64,000 nt of DNA from CADEEN01 sp963751775 (GTDB taxonomy: Bacteria; Pseudomonadota; Gammaproteobacteria; Burkholderiales; Burkholderiaceae_C), in assembly GCA_963751775.1 (NCBI GenBank), contig CAVVVW010000028.1, forward strand, positions 372,001 to 436,000, in the 5' to 3' direction. Every line of letters starts with the position of its first letter. Position 1 is the first letter of the stretch. The notes beneath the pieces were generated by a model. The model was given only the letters and a program-made list of their open reading frames with translations, was not told where the DNA came from and searched no databases. Positions 49,259 through 58,060 of this stretch are shown here, piece after piece. Both the position numbers and the translations under genes were made by a program.

Positions 49259-49621
49259 GTGGCCGCACTGCTGCGCTATGCCGCCATCGGCGTGCTCGCC
49301 ACGGCGACGCATTACGCGCTGCTGGGCGCGGCGGTCGAACTCGCGGCTTGGCGGCCCGCGATTGCCGCGGGCGTCGGCGCTGCCTTCGGCGCGCAGGTCG
49401 CGTTCGTCGGCAACCGCTGGTTCACCTTCGCGCACCGCGGGCCCTGGTGGCCGAGTTGGTGGCGCTTCCAGGGCACGGCGTTGATCGGTGTCGGCGCCAG
49501 CAGCGCGCTGGTCGCGCTCGGCGGCGTGGTCGGTGTGCACTACCTGATCGCGCAGCTCGTGGCCACCCTGCTGGCGATGTTGCTGACCTTCGCCATCAAC
49601 CGGCGCTGGGCCTTTGCCTGA
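49259..49621 (+). CDS. GtrA family membrane protein
   Basis: This 120-residue membrane protein has four helices: LLRYAAIGVLATATHYALLG, then a second near AGVGAAFGAQVAF, the family signature GNRWFTFAHRG, and INRRWAFA at the end. GtrA proteins are thought to flip undecaprenyl-phosphate-linked sugars across the inner membrane. Start GTG at 49259, three bases after the ArnT-like stop, so the two form an operon: GtrA could present the lipid-linked sugar to the transferase. Confidence 0.87.
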   Translation: MAALLRYAAIGVLATATHYALLGAAVELAAWRPAIAAGVGAAFGAQVAFVGNRWFTFAHRGPWWPSWWRFQGTALIGVGASSALVALGGVVGVHYLIAQLVATLLAMLLTFAINRRWAFA

Positions 49622-49634
49622 CACGGGCCGCACG

Positions 49635-50896
49635 ATGGGCAGGCTGCGGCGGGCGCTGCGCAAGCTCGGCCCGGGCCTGATCACCGGCGCGGCCGACGAC
49701 GACCCGAGCGGCATCGCCACCTACTCGCAGGCCGGCGCCCAGTTCGGCTATTCGATGCTGTGGACGGTGGTCTTCACGCTGCCACTGATGGTCGCGATCC
49801 AGATCGTCAGCGCGCGCATCGGCTATGTCACGCGGCGCGGCCTGGCCGCCAACATCAAGGCCGCCTATTCGCGCTGGGTGCTGCTGGCGGTGGTCGGCCT
49901 GCTGCTGCTGGCCAATACGCTCAACGTCGCCGCCGACATCGCCGCGATGGCCGAGGCGTTGCGCCTGCTGGTCGGCGGCTCGGCGCATGTCTACGCCGTG
50001 ACCTTCGGCCTGCTGTGCCTGGTGCTGCAGGTCTTCCTGCCCTACCAGCGCTACGTGCGCTGGCTCAAGTGGCTGACGCTGGCGCTGCTGGCCTACGTGG
50101 CGGTGGCCTTCACGCTGCGGCTGGACTGGTGGCAGGTGGCCGCTGCCGTGGTCGATCCGCGCGAACTCTGGCCAACCATGGGCACGACGTGCTGCTGATG
50201 GTGGTGGCGGTGTTCGGCACCACCATCAGCCCCTACCTGTTCTTCTGGCAGGCCGGCGCAGGAGGTCGAGGACGTGCAGGCCGGCGGCGAAGCACCGCAC
50301 ACGGCCGCACGAGGTTCGCGCATCACCTGCGGCGCATCAAGCTCGACACCATCGTCGGCATGACGTTCTCCAACCTGATCGCCTTCTTCATCATCCTCAG
50401 CACCGCGGCCACGCTGCACGCGACCGGCACGCGCGACATCCAGACCTCGGCGCAGGCGGCCGAGGCCCTGCGCCCGCTGGCCGGCGAGTTGACCTTCCTG
50501 CTGTTCAGCCTGGGCATCATCGGCACCGGCATGCTGGCCATGCCGGTGCTGGCCGGCTCGGCCGCATACGCCGTGGCCGAGGCCGCCGGTTGGCGCGGCA
50601 GCCTGTCGCTGCGCCTGGATCGCGGCGAGGGCCGCGGCTTCTACGGCGTGATCGCCGCGGCCACCGTGGGTGGCGTGATCCTGTGCTTCACGCCGCTCGA
50701 CCCGGTCAAGGAACTGTTCTGGTCGGCGGTGCTGAATGGCGTGATCGCGGTGCCGATCATGGCCGTGATGATGTTGTTGTCCACGCGCCGCGCCACGATG
50801 GGCGAGCATGTGATCGGTCGCCGCCTGCGCTGGCTGGGCTGGTTGGCCACGGCGTCGATGGCGGCCACGGTCTTCGCATTGTTCGCGACGCTCTGA
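49635..50896 (+). CDS. Nramp family metal transporter; frameshifted
   Basis: A membrane transporter for divalent metal ions. The N-terminal metal-binding motif is kept as ADDDPSGIATYSQAGAQFGY; further helices include LMVAIQIVSARIGYVTRRG, VFGTTISPYLFFWQA, and GTGMLAMPVLAGSAAYAVAEA. Frame changes near 50185, 50258 and 50328 interrupt the middle loop. The sixth-helix Met-Pro element AMPVLAGS looks like the NRAMP type. It starts 14 bases after gtrA; whether it shares that operon's function is unclear. Confidence 0.86.
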
Positions 50897-50948
50897 TTAG
50901 GGCCTGTTCACGCTACAGACGGCAGTGCGAACAGGCCCTGGCCCGCGC

Positions 50949-51767
50949 TCACGCCTTGCGCCGGGCCAGCGTGACGCCCGCCGCTTGCAGATCGGTGGCG
51001 AAGGCGTCGCTGGCCAGGTAGGCCCACTCGCGTTCACGCGCCGCCGCGATCGGGTCGCGCGCGGCCTCGGGCGAGCGCTGGCCGGGATGGCAGAAGATCA
51101 GCCCGCCCTGCGCCGGCAGGTGGGCCAGCCAGCCGCGCATCAGCGCGCGGTAATCGACCTGCGCGAAATCGTAGACACCGAGCAATGCGGTGTTGAACGG
51201 GATGTCGCGCTGCCGCGCCAGCTCGCGGGCCAATGCCCGGCCGCCGGTCCATTCGATGGCCAGGCGCTTGAGCACGAAGCCCGGACCGCGCACGTGGCCG
51301 GTCGAGCGCAACGCCGGGCTGTGCGCCTGGCGTTGCAGCCAGTCGAGCACCAGGGCGCGGACGCCGGGCAGGTGGTGCACATGCTGGTGGCCATCGACGA
51401 AATCCGGTGTGCGGCCGGTGGCTGCGACGAAGGCATCCCATTGCGCCAACAGCTCCTCTGTGATTGCCGCCAGCGGCAAGCGGCCGCGGAACGCATCGGC
51501 GATGCAGGCCTGGATCGTCGGCAATGCCGGCCAATGCTCGCGCAACGCGGCAGACAGCGGCCGGCCTTCGGTGAGGTTGAAGTGCAGCCCGGTCGCCACG
51601 CCGGGCGGTGCCGTGACCAGTTGCGGGCCGTCGGTGGCCCATGCCGGCGCATTGGTCAGACACGACAGTGCGCTCAGCCGGCCACGCCGCGCCAGCTCGT
51701 CGATGGCCACATCGACGCCGGTCGACAGGCCGTAGTCGTCGGCGCAGAGGGTCAGCTCACGGGTCAT
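50949..51767 (-). CDS. ChbG/HpnK (YdjC/NaxD-like) sugar deacetylase
   Basis: This intact 272-residue enzyme of the YdjC superfamily removes an N-acetyl group from a sugar. The metal-binding and catalytic features are visible: LCADDYGLSTGVDVAID, TGLHFNLTEGRPLS, and VDGHQHVHHLPGV, and FCHPG near the C-terminus. In Francisella NaxD and Bordetella LgmC, members of this family deacetylate an undecaprenyl-phosphate amino sugar before transfer to lipid A. Here it overlaps (ATGA) a polyprenyl-phosphate glycosyltransferase gene, followed upstream by a GT39 gene, the same three-gene set. Chitooligosaccharide or hopanoid roles are less likely given those partners. Confidence 0.9.
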   Translation of the reverse strand: MTRELTLCADDYGLSTGVDVAIDELARRGRLSALSCLTNAPAWATDGPQLVTAPPGVATGLHFNLTEGRPLSAALREHWPALPTIQACIADAFRGRLPLAAITEELLAQWDAFVAATGRTPDFVDGHQHVHHLPGVRALVLDWLQRQAHSPALRSTGHVRGPGFVLKRLAIEWTGGRALARELARQRDIPFNTALLGVYDFAQVDYRALMRGWLAHLPAQGGLIFCHPGQRSPEAARDPIAAAREREWAYLASDAFATDLQAAGVTLARRKA

Positions 51768-52772
51768 GCGGCCAACTCTTGTTGCCCTTGGCCGCGGTGG
51801 CGCAGCGCAGCCAGGCCGCGGCCATGTTCTTCGCCGACGATATAGACGGGGCGCTGCTTGACTTCGTCGAAGATGCGGCCGACATACTCGCCGAGGATGC
51901 CTACCGACAACAGTTGGATGCCCGCCGAGAACATCAGCCCGGCGACCAGCGTCGCCCAGCCGGGCACGTCGTGCCCGACGATGAAGTGTTCGCCGACGAT
52001 CCAAAGACCGAAACCCAGCGCGACCAGTGCGACGACGGCGCCGACGGCGCTCCACACCCGCAGTGGCGCGTTGGTGAACGCGGTGATCCCCGTGAAGGCC
52101 AGCGCGGCCAGCCGGCGCAGCGAGAAGCTGCTCTTGCCGGCATGCCGCGGCAGCGGCGTGTAGGGCAGCACCTCGGTGCGAAAGCCGACCCAGGCATACA
52201 GCCCCTTCATGAAGCGGTTGCGCTCGGGCAGCGCACGCAGCGCCTCGACGACCCGCCGGTCCATCAGGCGGAAGTCGCCGGCGTCGACCGGGATCTCGAC
52301 CGCGCCCGGGCGGTTGATCAGGCGGTAGAAGAGCCAGGTGCCGGCGCGCTTGGCCAGCCCTCGTCGTCGCGCGAGCGCCGCGCGGCGCAGACCATGTCGG
52401 CGCCGCCGCGCCAGGCCTCGAGCATCGGCGCGATCATCTCGGGCGGGTGCTGCAGGTCGGCGTCCATCAGCACGACCACGTCGCCGGCGGCGTGGTCGAT
52501 GCCCGCGGTCAGTGCGGCCTCCTTGCCGAAGTTGCGCGACAGCCGCAGCCAGCGCACGCCGGGCACGTTGGCCCAGCGCGACAGCACGGCGGGTGACGCG
52601 TCGCGGCTGCCGTCGTCGACGACCAGGATTTCCCACTGCGATGCCAGGGCCCGCAACTGGCGGCGTCAGCGCCGATCAGCAGCGGCTCGATGTTGGCGGC
52701 CTCGTTGTAGGCGGGAACGACGCAACTGATGCGCGGCGTGCCGCGCGAGGGAACGGGGAGCTTGGCAGTCAT
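51764..52772 (-). CDS. DPM1/ArnC-like GT2 polyprenyl-phosphate glycosyltransferase; frameshifted
   Basis: A family 2 glycosyltransferase that makes undecaprenyl-phosphate sugars on the cytoplasmic face. Visible: RISCVVPAYNEAANIEPLL, EILVVDDGSRDASPAVL, LSRNFGKEAALTAGIDHA, the metal-binding MDADLQHPPEMI, DAGDFRLMDRRVVEAL, RNRFMKGLYAWVGF, and two C-terminal membrane helices, as in GtrB, ArnC and FlmF2. Frame changes lie near 52655 and 52355. The stop overlaps the deacetylase start. It begins seven bases after the GT39 stop, so the three genes form one operon. Confidence 0.9.
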
Positions 52773-52779
52773 GAGGGCC

Positions 52780-54336
52780 TCACAGGCTTGCCGGGTCCGC
52801 TGCCGTGGCCCGACCCGGCGGGATCAGGAACAGGACGAAATCGCGTGCGGGAAAGTGCCGACCACGATCGTCCTTGGCGACGGTGACAACTTCGCGGCGT
52901 GCACCTCGCGCAGCGCCGCCCAATTGACAGGATGCATCGCTTTCGTCGCACACCACCGCACTTCCGTCGCGCTGCACTTGTTGGAAATCAACCCACGGTG
53001 TCTGCCGCGCGCGGTCGAGGCTCCAGTAGCCCGGCTGCGACGGTGCGTAGAAGGCCGTCGACGCGGCGTATGCCGGCGAGCCGGCGACCCACGGCAGCGG
53101 GCTGCCGAAATCCTCGCGCCAGCGCGCATCGACGGCCAGCGCAAGTTCTTGACGCGGGTCAGTCACGGCGGGCGACTGCCGCTCGGCCTCGCCACGCCAA
53201 ACCAGCGGTGCGCCAACCACCACCGCGCACCAGGCCAGCCCCAGAACAGCGAGTGCGCGCGGGCCGTGAATGCGCGCGCCGGCATCGCGCAAGCGCGCAG
53301 CGACAAGCAGCACCAGCCCCAGGCACATCGGCAGGCCCCAGACCACCGAGGTCCGGGCGCCGCTGGCCAGCGTACCCAGCGCGGTCACGGCCAGCGGCAG
53401 TACGGCCAGCGTCCACAGCGGGTCGGTCGCCGGCCGGGCGATTGCCGCCAGCACGCGCAGCGTATGGCCGCGGCGCACACGCGTAGACAGCCAGAGCATC
53501 AGGTAGCCCAGCGCCGGCAGCAGCAACTGCGCGGCGACGAAATGGCCTGCGCGGTCCACGCGACTGCCCGGGATGTCGTGCGTCGCTTGCCGCGCGTACT
53601 GCAACGGGCCGTAGTGGTGATTGGCCAGCCACACCACGTGCGGCGCGAATGCGAGTGCAAAGGCAGCCGCCATCAAGCCGGCACCGCGGCTCGCCAGGCG
53701 CGCTCGCCAGGGTGCATGCACCAGGGCGCCGAGCAGCAGGCTGAGGATCCAGACACCGGAGAAGTACTTGCCCAGCATGGCCAATGCCGCAGCGACACCG
53801 CAGGCCAGTGCGTCGCGGCTGCGCCCATGCTGCATGAAGCGCACGAAGAACAGCGTCAGCCAGGGCCAGGTCGCCACCAGCACCGAATTGCAGTTGAAAC
53901 GCATGGCGATCGTCGTCATGCTGGGCGAGAGCATCGCCGCGGCCACGCTGACCAGGACCCAGCGCGGCGGCAGGAACTCGCGCGCCAAGAGCGCGAAGCC
54001 GGCCAGGCCGGCCGCGGTGGTCAGGCTGGCCAGCAGCGAGAACGAGGCATGCGTGGCCGGGAAGACCGCGAACCATGCGCCTGTTATCCACCCCGACAGC
54101 GGCGGGTGTTTGAAGTAGCCCCATTGCCAGTGCTGCCCCCAAACGAAGGCTTCGACCATGTCACCGGACAAGTCGAGATTGCCGCGCACCGCCGTGCCGG
54201 CCCAGGTCCAGACCAGCGCGTGCAGCAGCACGAGCAGCCACACGCTCGCGGGTTCGTCGAGCAGGCGCGATCGCGGTGACGGCGTTTGCAGCGCGCGCGC
54301 GGCAGCGCCAAGCGCAGGGATGATGGTGAGCAACAT
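52780..54336 (-). CDS. GT39-family membrane glycosyltransferase (LgmB/FlmK-like)
   Basis: This intact integral membrane protein of about 518 residues has 10-12 helices and the GT39 features GNLDLSGDMVEAFVWGQHW (Asp), GYFKHPPLSGWITGAWF, MRFNCNSVLVATWPW, and LGKYFSGVWILSLLLGALV. A periplasmic C-terminal domain follows the last helix (from about SPAVTDPRQEL). The layout is that of lipid A amino-sugar transferases. ATG at 54336 chosen; GTG at 54351 is possible. It heads the minus-strand operon with GT2 and deacetylase genes, divergent from the two-component system, with a PmrA-like box between. Confidence 0.87.
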   Translation of the reverse strand: MLLTIIPALGAAARALQTPSPRSRLLDEPASVWLLVLLHALVWTWAGTAVRGNLDLSGDMVEAFVWGQHWQWGYFKHPPLSGWITGAWFAVFPATHASFSLLASLTTAAGLAGFALLAREFLPPRWVLVSVAAAMLSPSMTTIAMRFNCNSVLVATWPWLTLFFVRFMQHGRSRDALACGVAAALAMLGKYFSGVWILSLLLGALVHAPWRARLASRGAGLMAAAFALAFAPHVVWLANHHYGPLQYARQATHDIPGSRVDRAGHFVAAQLLLPALGYLMLWLSTRVRRGHTLRVLAAIARPATDPLWTLAVLPLAVTALGTLASGARTSVVWGLPMCLGLVLLVAARLRDAGARIHGPRALAVLGLAWCAVVVGAPLVWRGEAERQSPAVTDPRQELALAVDARWREDFGSPLPWVAGSPAYAASTAFYAPSQPGYWSLDRARQTPWVDFQQVQRDGSAVVCDESDASCQLGGAARGARREVVTVAKDDRGRHFPARDFVLFLIPPGRATAADPASL

Positions 54337-54397
54337 GGAACGCCGCGGCACGCGGATTGCGAGCGACCACAGGCGTCGCCAGCGTATGCGGCGACGA

Positions 54398-54414
54398 CTT
54401 AAACCGCACTTAAG
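54398..54414. promoter_or_regulatory. PmrA-box-like direct repeat in divergent promoter region
   Basis: CTTAAACCGCACTTAAG holds two CTTAA half-sites 11 bases apart and reads almost equally well on both strands, because CTTAAG is itself palindromic. It lies 62 bases upstream of the GT39 start and 70 bases upstream of the response regulator start. It closely resembles the site at 47641. The regulator encoded next door is the expected binder. Confidence 0.68.
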
Positions 54415-54430
54415 CCCGCCACGCGGCCGT

Positions 54431-54457
54431 TCGACAAATTCAGGCGCAGCCTATGAT
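54431..54457 (+). promoter_or_regulatory. Candidate promoter of the two-component operon
   Basis: TCGACA (54431-54436) and TATGAT (54452-54457) match -35 and -10 consensus at five of six positions each, with a 15-base spacer, slightly short. The direct-repeat box at 54398 lies just upstream of the -35, where an activating OmpR-type regulator usually binds. The response regulator ATG is 26 bases after the -10. Confidence 0.5.
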
Positions 54458-54483
54458 CCGCGGCGCGCCACACGCCCCACGTC

Positions 54484-55149
54484 ATGCGAGTTCTGCTGAT
54501 CGAAGACGACACCATGGTCGGCCAGGCCATCGAGGAAGGCCTGCGCCGCGCCGGCTTTGCCGTCGACTGGATCACCGACGGTGTCGGCGGCGATGCCTCG
54601 CTGGCCCACCATGACTACGACCTGGCGGTGCTCGATCTCGGCCTGCCCGGGCGCGACGGATTGGAAGTGCTGCGGCGGCTGCGCCAGCGCGGGCAGAACG
54701 TGCCGGTGCTGGTGGTCACTGCGCGCGACGCCTTGCCCGATCGCATGGCCGGCTTCGATGCCGGCGCCGACGACCTTCTGCTCAAGCCGTTCGACCTCGA
54801 GGAGCTGGTGGCGCGCGTGCGCGCACTGCTGCGTCGGGCGACCGGCAACCCGCAAGCGGTGCACGTGGCTGGCGCCTTGACACTGGACCCGGCGCGCAGG
54901 CTGGTGACACTCGAAGGCCAGCCGGTCGAGCTGTCGGCGCGCGAATTCTCGGTCCTTGAAGTATTGATGCGGCGCCCCGGCACGGTACTGTCGCGCAAGG
55001 AACTCGAGGACTCGGTCTACGGTTGGGGCGAGGAGGTGGCCAGCAACGCGATCGAGGTCCACCTGCACCACCTGCGCCGCAAGATCGGCAGCCGGCGCAT
55101 CCGCAACGTGCGCGGCGTCGGCTACCGCATCAGCAGCGAGGCGCACTGA
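54484..55149 (+). CDS. OmpR-family response regulator (PmrA/QseB-like)
   Basis: This intact 221-residue regulator has a receiver domain with the acidic pocket IEDD (7-9), phosphoacceptor Asp51 in VLDLGLPG, Thr79 in VVTARD, and Lys101 in LLKPFDL. The C-terminal winged helix has LSAREFSVLEVLMRRPG, LEDSVYGWGEEVASNAIEVH and RRIRNVRGVGYRI, typical of PmrA and QseB. It is followed one base later by the sensor kinase gene. Direct repeats of CTTAA near its own promoter and near another glycosyltransferase operon suggest a regulon for envelope modification. Confidence 0.93.
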   Translation: MRVLLIEDDTMVGQAIEEGLRRAGFAVDWITDGVGGDASLAHHDYDLAVLDLGLPGRDGLEVLRRLRQRGQNVPVLVVTARDALPDRMAGFDAGADDLLLKPFDLEELVARVRALLRRATGNPQAVHVAGALTLDPARRLVTLEGQPVELSAREFSVLEVLMRRPGTVLSRKELEDSVYGWGEEVASNAIEVHLHHLRRKIGSRRIRNVRGVGYRISSEAH

Positions 55150-56493
55150 ATGCGCTCGATCGAGCGGCACCTGACGTGGTGGATCCTCGGCGCCGCGGCG
55201 CTGGGCGCAGCACTGCTGGGCGGCGTGGCCTACCGCGTGATCCTGTTCGACCTCAACACCACGCTCGACGAAAACCTGCAAGCCGTGGCGCTGGCCGTCG
55301 CGGACCATCGGTCCGCGACGGCATCGGGCGCGCCGGACCCGGCCGCGCGCGCCGGCGCGGACGGCGCGGAAATCGTCGTCGTCGAGTGGACACCGCAAGG
55401 GCAGATGACATTCAGCTCCGACACCCGCGTGGCGCTGCGCTTTCGTGACCAAGCCGGTCTCGAACGCCAACGCCTGCAGGGCACCGATTGGGACACCTAC
55501 ACCGTGGTTCGCACCGGCCACGTGGTGCAGGCCGCGCAACGTGCGCAGTTCCAGCAGGAAGAGGCCGCCGAGGCCGCCGCCAGCCTGTTCCTGCCCTTCG
55601 CACTTGTTTTCGGCGTTGCCGCGGTGTTGCTGATCCTGGCGTTGCGGCGCGGGCTGGCGCCACTCGATCGCACCGCGGCCGAGGTCGCCGCGCGCAGCGC
55701 CAACAGCCTGGCTCCGATAGACACCACACACCTGCCGCGCGAGATCGCGCCGCTGGTGCTGGCGCTGAATGGCCTGATGCAGCGGCAGGCCGAGTCGCTG
55801 CAGGTGCGCCAGCGCTTCGTGGCGGATGCGGCGCACGAGCTGCGCACGCCGATCACGGCCCTGCGCCTGCAATTGCAGCTGCTGCAGGGTGCGGCCGACG
55901 ACGCCTCGCGCCAGACCGCGGTCGGCGCCCTGCGGGCCGGCATCGACCGTGCGCAGCACCTGGTCGAGCAGCTGCTCGATCTGTCGCGCGCCGAACCGGG
56001 TGCACGGCCCGAGCCCTTTCGCCGGCTCGAATTGGCGCCGCTGGCGCAGTCGGCCGTCACCCGCTTCAACGACAGGGCCGAGAGCCGCGGCATCGACCTG
56101 GGCGCGCGCATCGAGTCGCCAGGCGCGCTGACCGGCGACGCGGAGCAATTGCGCGTGCTGCTCGACAACCTGGTCGGCAACGCGCTTCGTTTCACGCCGC
56201 GCGACGGCGTGGTCGATGTGGTCGTCGCCGCTGCGGACGGCTGCGCCGTGTTGCGCGTCATCGACGACGGCCCCGGCATTCCCGCCGAGGCGCGCAATCA
56301 GGTGTTCGAGCGCTTCCATCGCGCGCCAGGCGTGGCGCCGGCGCACGCCGGCGAGAGCGGCAGCGGCCTGGGACTGGCCATCGTCAAGGCCATCGCGGAG
56401 GCTCACGGCGCACAGGTGACGCTTCATACAGGCCAGCATGGCCGCGGGCTCGAGGTGCGGGTGGTGTTTCCGCCCGCCCAGCCTGGGCCCTGA
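55150..56493 (+). CDS. Two-component sensor histidine kinase (PmrB/QseC-like)
   Basis: This intact 447-residue membrane kinase has a first helix (residues 10-30), a periplasmic 2CSK_N-type region to about 144, a second helix (145-166), a HAMP-like linker, the phosphoacceptor His229 in DAAHELRTPITAL, N-box LLDNLVGNALRFTP, and G-boxes VIDDGPGIP and GSGLGLAIVKAIA. Just before the second helix, EEAAE (137-141) forms an ExxE pattern like that used for metal sensing by PmrB; this could be chance. It forms an operon with the response regulator. Signal unknown; metal, low pH or cationic peptides are candidates. Confidence 0.92.
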   Translation: MRSIERHLTWWILGAAALGAALLGGVAYRVILFDLNTTLDENLQAVALAVADHRSATASGAPDPAARAGADGAEIVVVEWTPQGQMTFSSDTRVALRFRDQAGLERQRLQGTDWDTYTVVRTGHVVQAAQRAQFQQEEAAEAAASLFLPFALVFGVAAVLLILALRRGLAPLDRTAAEVAARSANSLAPIDTTHLPREIAPLVLALNGLMQRQAESLQVRQRFVADAAHELRTPITALRLQLQLLQGAADDASRQTAVGALRAGIDRAQHLVEQLLDLSRAEPGARPEPFRRLELAPLAQSAVTRFNDRAESRGIDLGARIESPGALTGDAEQLRVLLDNLVGNALRFTPRDGVVDVVVAAADGCAVLRVIDDGPGIPAEARNQVFERFHRAPGVAPAHAGESGSGLGLAIVKAIAEAHGAQVTLHTGQHGRGLEVRVVFPPAQPGP

Positions 56494-56578
56494 ACTGACG
56501 GCCCCAGGCTCGCCTCGCTCGCTTCCCCCGGGGGGAGTACAGCCCGCTTGGGAGCGGCCCGGCGCTGGCCTGCGAACC
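56494..56578 (+). repeat. Family B repeat after the sensor kinase gene
   Basis: CAGGCTCGCCTCGCTCGC, CCCCCGGGGGG-type stem and GCTTGGGAGCGGCCCGGCG follow the kinase stop directly. It lies between two convergent genes (kinase and parB) and so may act as a two-way transcription end. The last part is shared with the repeat at 23598. Confidence 0.7.
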
Positions 56579-56582
56579 CGGG

Positions 56583-57489
56583 TCAGCGCTCGGTCACGCC
56601 CAGCTTGTCGAGCAGGCCGTTCAATTCGTCGAGCGAGCCGAAGGCGATCGCGATTTCGCCCTGCTCGCCGCGCTTGGTCTTGCGTTGCACCCGGATCTCC
56701 ACCGCCGCGGTCAGGCGGTCGGCGAGCGCTTCTTCCAGGCGCACGATGTCGCGCGACTTGTCGTGCTTGATGCGCATCAGCGGCGACTGGCGGCCGGCGT
56801 TGCTGCCGGCCTGACGCGCGGCCAGCTTCTCGGTTTCGCGCACCGAGAGTCCTTTCGCCGCGACCTGGTTGGCGGCCAGGATCTGCTGGGCCGGCTCCAG
56901 CGCCAGCAGCGCGCGGGCATGGCCCATCTCGAGGTCGCCCGCCATCAGCATCTGCTGCACCGGCGCGGCCAGGTTCAGCAGCCGCAGCAGGTTGCTGGCG
57001 GCACTGCGCGAGCGGCCGACGGCCTGCGCGGCCTGCTCGTGCGTGAGCGCGAATTCGTCGATCAGGCGCTTCAGGCCTTGCGCTTCCTCGAGCGGGTTCA
57101 GGTCTTCGCGCTGGATGTTCTCGATCAGCGACATCACCGCGGCGACCTCGTCGGCCACCACCTTGACCAGCACCGGCACATCGCTCAGGCCGGCGAGACT
57201 GGCGGCGCGCACACGGCGCTCGCCGGCGATGATCTCGTAGCGGTTGGCGCTCAGGGGCCGCACCAGGATCGGCTGCATCACGCCCTGGCTCCTGATGCTC
57301 TGCGCCAGTTCCTGCAACGAGCCCTCGTCCATGCGCGTTCGCGGCTGGTACTTGCCGGGCTGCAACTGGCTGAGCTTGAGCGTGCTGGGCGGCGCCCTCG
57401 TCGCGTGCGGCGGCGGGAGCATCGCTGACCTTGGGGCCGAGCAATGCTTCGAGGCCCATGCCGAGGCCTTTGGGTTTCTTGGTGACCAT
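56583..57489 (-). CDS. parB: Chromosome partitioning protein ParB; one frameshift
   Basis: ParB binds parS sites, spreads along DNA using CTP, and works with ParA to separate replicated origins. The N-terminus KKPKGLGMGLEALLGPK holds the short basic motif that stimulates ParA; a frame change near 57420 follows. Then LQPGKYQPRTRMDEGSLQEL, the CTP-binding IIAGERRVRAA and LIENIQREDLNPLEEAQG, the helix-turn-helix THEQAAQAVGRSRSAASNLLRLL, and a C-terminal dimer domain. The start ATG is at 57489. No canonical parS sequence is present in the window. Confidence 0.93.
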
Positions 57490-57534
57490 GGGGCGCCATT
57501 GTCGGCGATGGCGCCGGGTGCGGACCCATGCCGG

Positions 57535-58060
57535 TCAGCGCCGTTCGGTCAATGCCCTCAAGTTGGCCAGGCCGGCCTCGAAATCCTTGCCGATCATGCC
57601 GTCGATGTCGAACGCCACGCCCATCAGCTTGGACAGGTATGGCGCGGGGCCGTGCATGGCCCAGGTGACGATGGTGAGCGTGTCACCCTCGGCGCGCAGC
57701 GTGAACTCGGCGGTGTTGCTGGCCTTGAACGGCCTGACGAAATCGAGTTGCATCGTGACGCTGTTCGGCGCCTGGCTGGCGGTGATCTCCATGCGCCCGG
57801 CGCCGACCTTGCGGCCGTCCCAGGCATAGGCCGCGCCGACGCCGCGGGCCGCCCCGCTGTAGGTGCCCTTCAGGCCCGGGTCCTTGCGCTCGTAGGGATT
57901 CCAGCTGTTGAACGATCTCAGGTCATCGATCAGCGCGAAGACCTGCCGCGCCGGCGCCTTGATGACCGCGCTGCGCTGGACGCGAAAATGTCGGGCCGCG
58001 TGGCGGCGTAGCCCAGCAGCGACAGCCAGGATGGCAAGCAGCGACCAGGGCCGCGATCAT
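57535..58060 (-). CDS. SRPBCC (polyketide cyclase-like) protein with N-terminal membrane helix; one frameshift
   Basis: A small START-domain-like lipid- or ligand-binding protein. After an N-terminal hydrophobic helix (LLAILAVAAGL), RVQRSAVIKAPARQVFALID and NSWNPYERKDPGLKGTYSG, then MEITASQAPNSVTMQLDF, form the usual first half of the fold; the end GMIGKDFEAGLANLRAL is the long C-terminal helix. A single frame change near 58045 is needed to use the ATG at 58060; otherwise no start exists. It lies between parB and a hydrolase gene, all on one strand. Confidence 0.78.

Noticed and set aside
49635..50896. Nramp gene as part of the predicted lipid A system
   Set aside because: It follows gtrA closely, but metal transport has no clear role in the modification pathway; co-transcription alone is weak evidence.
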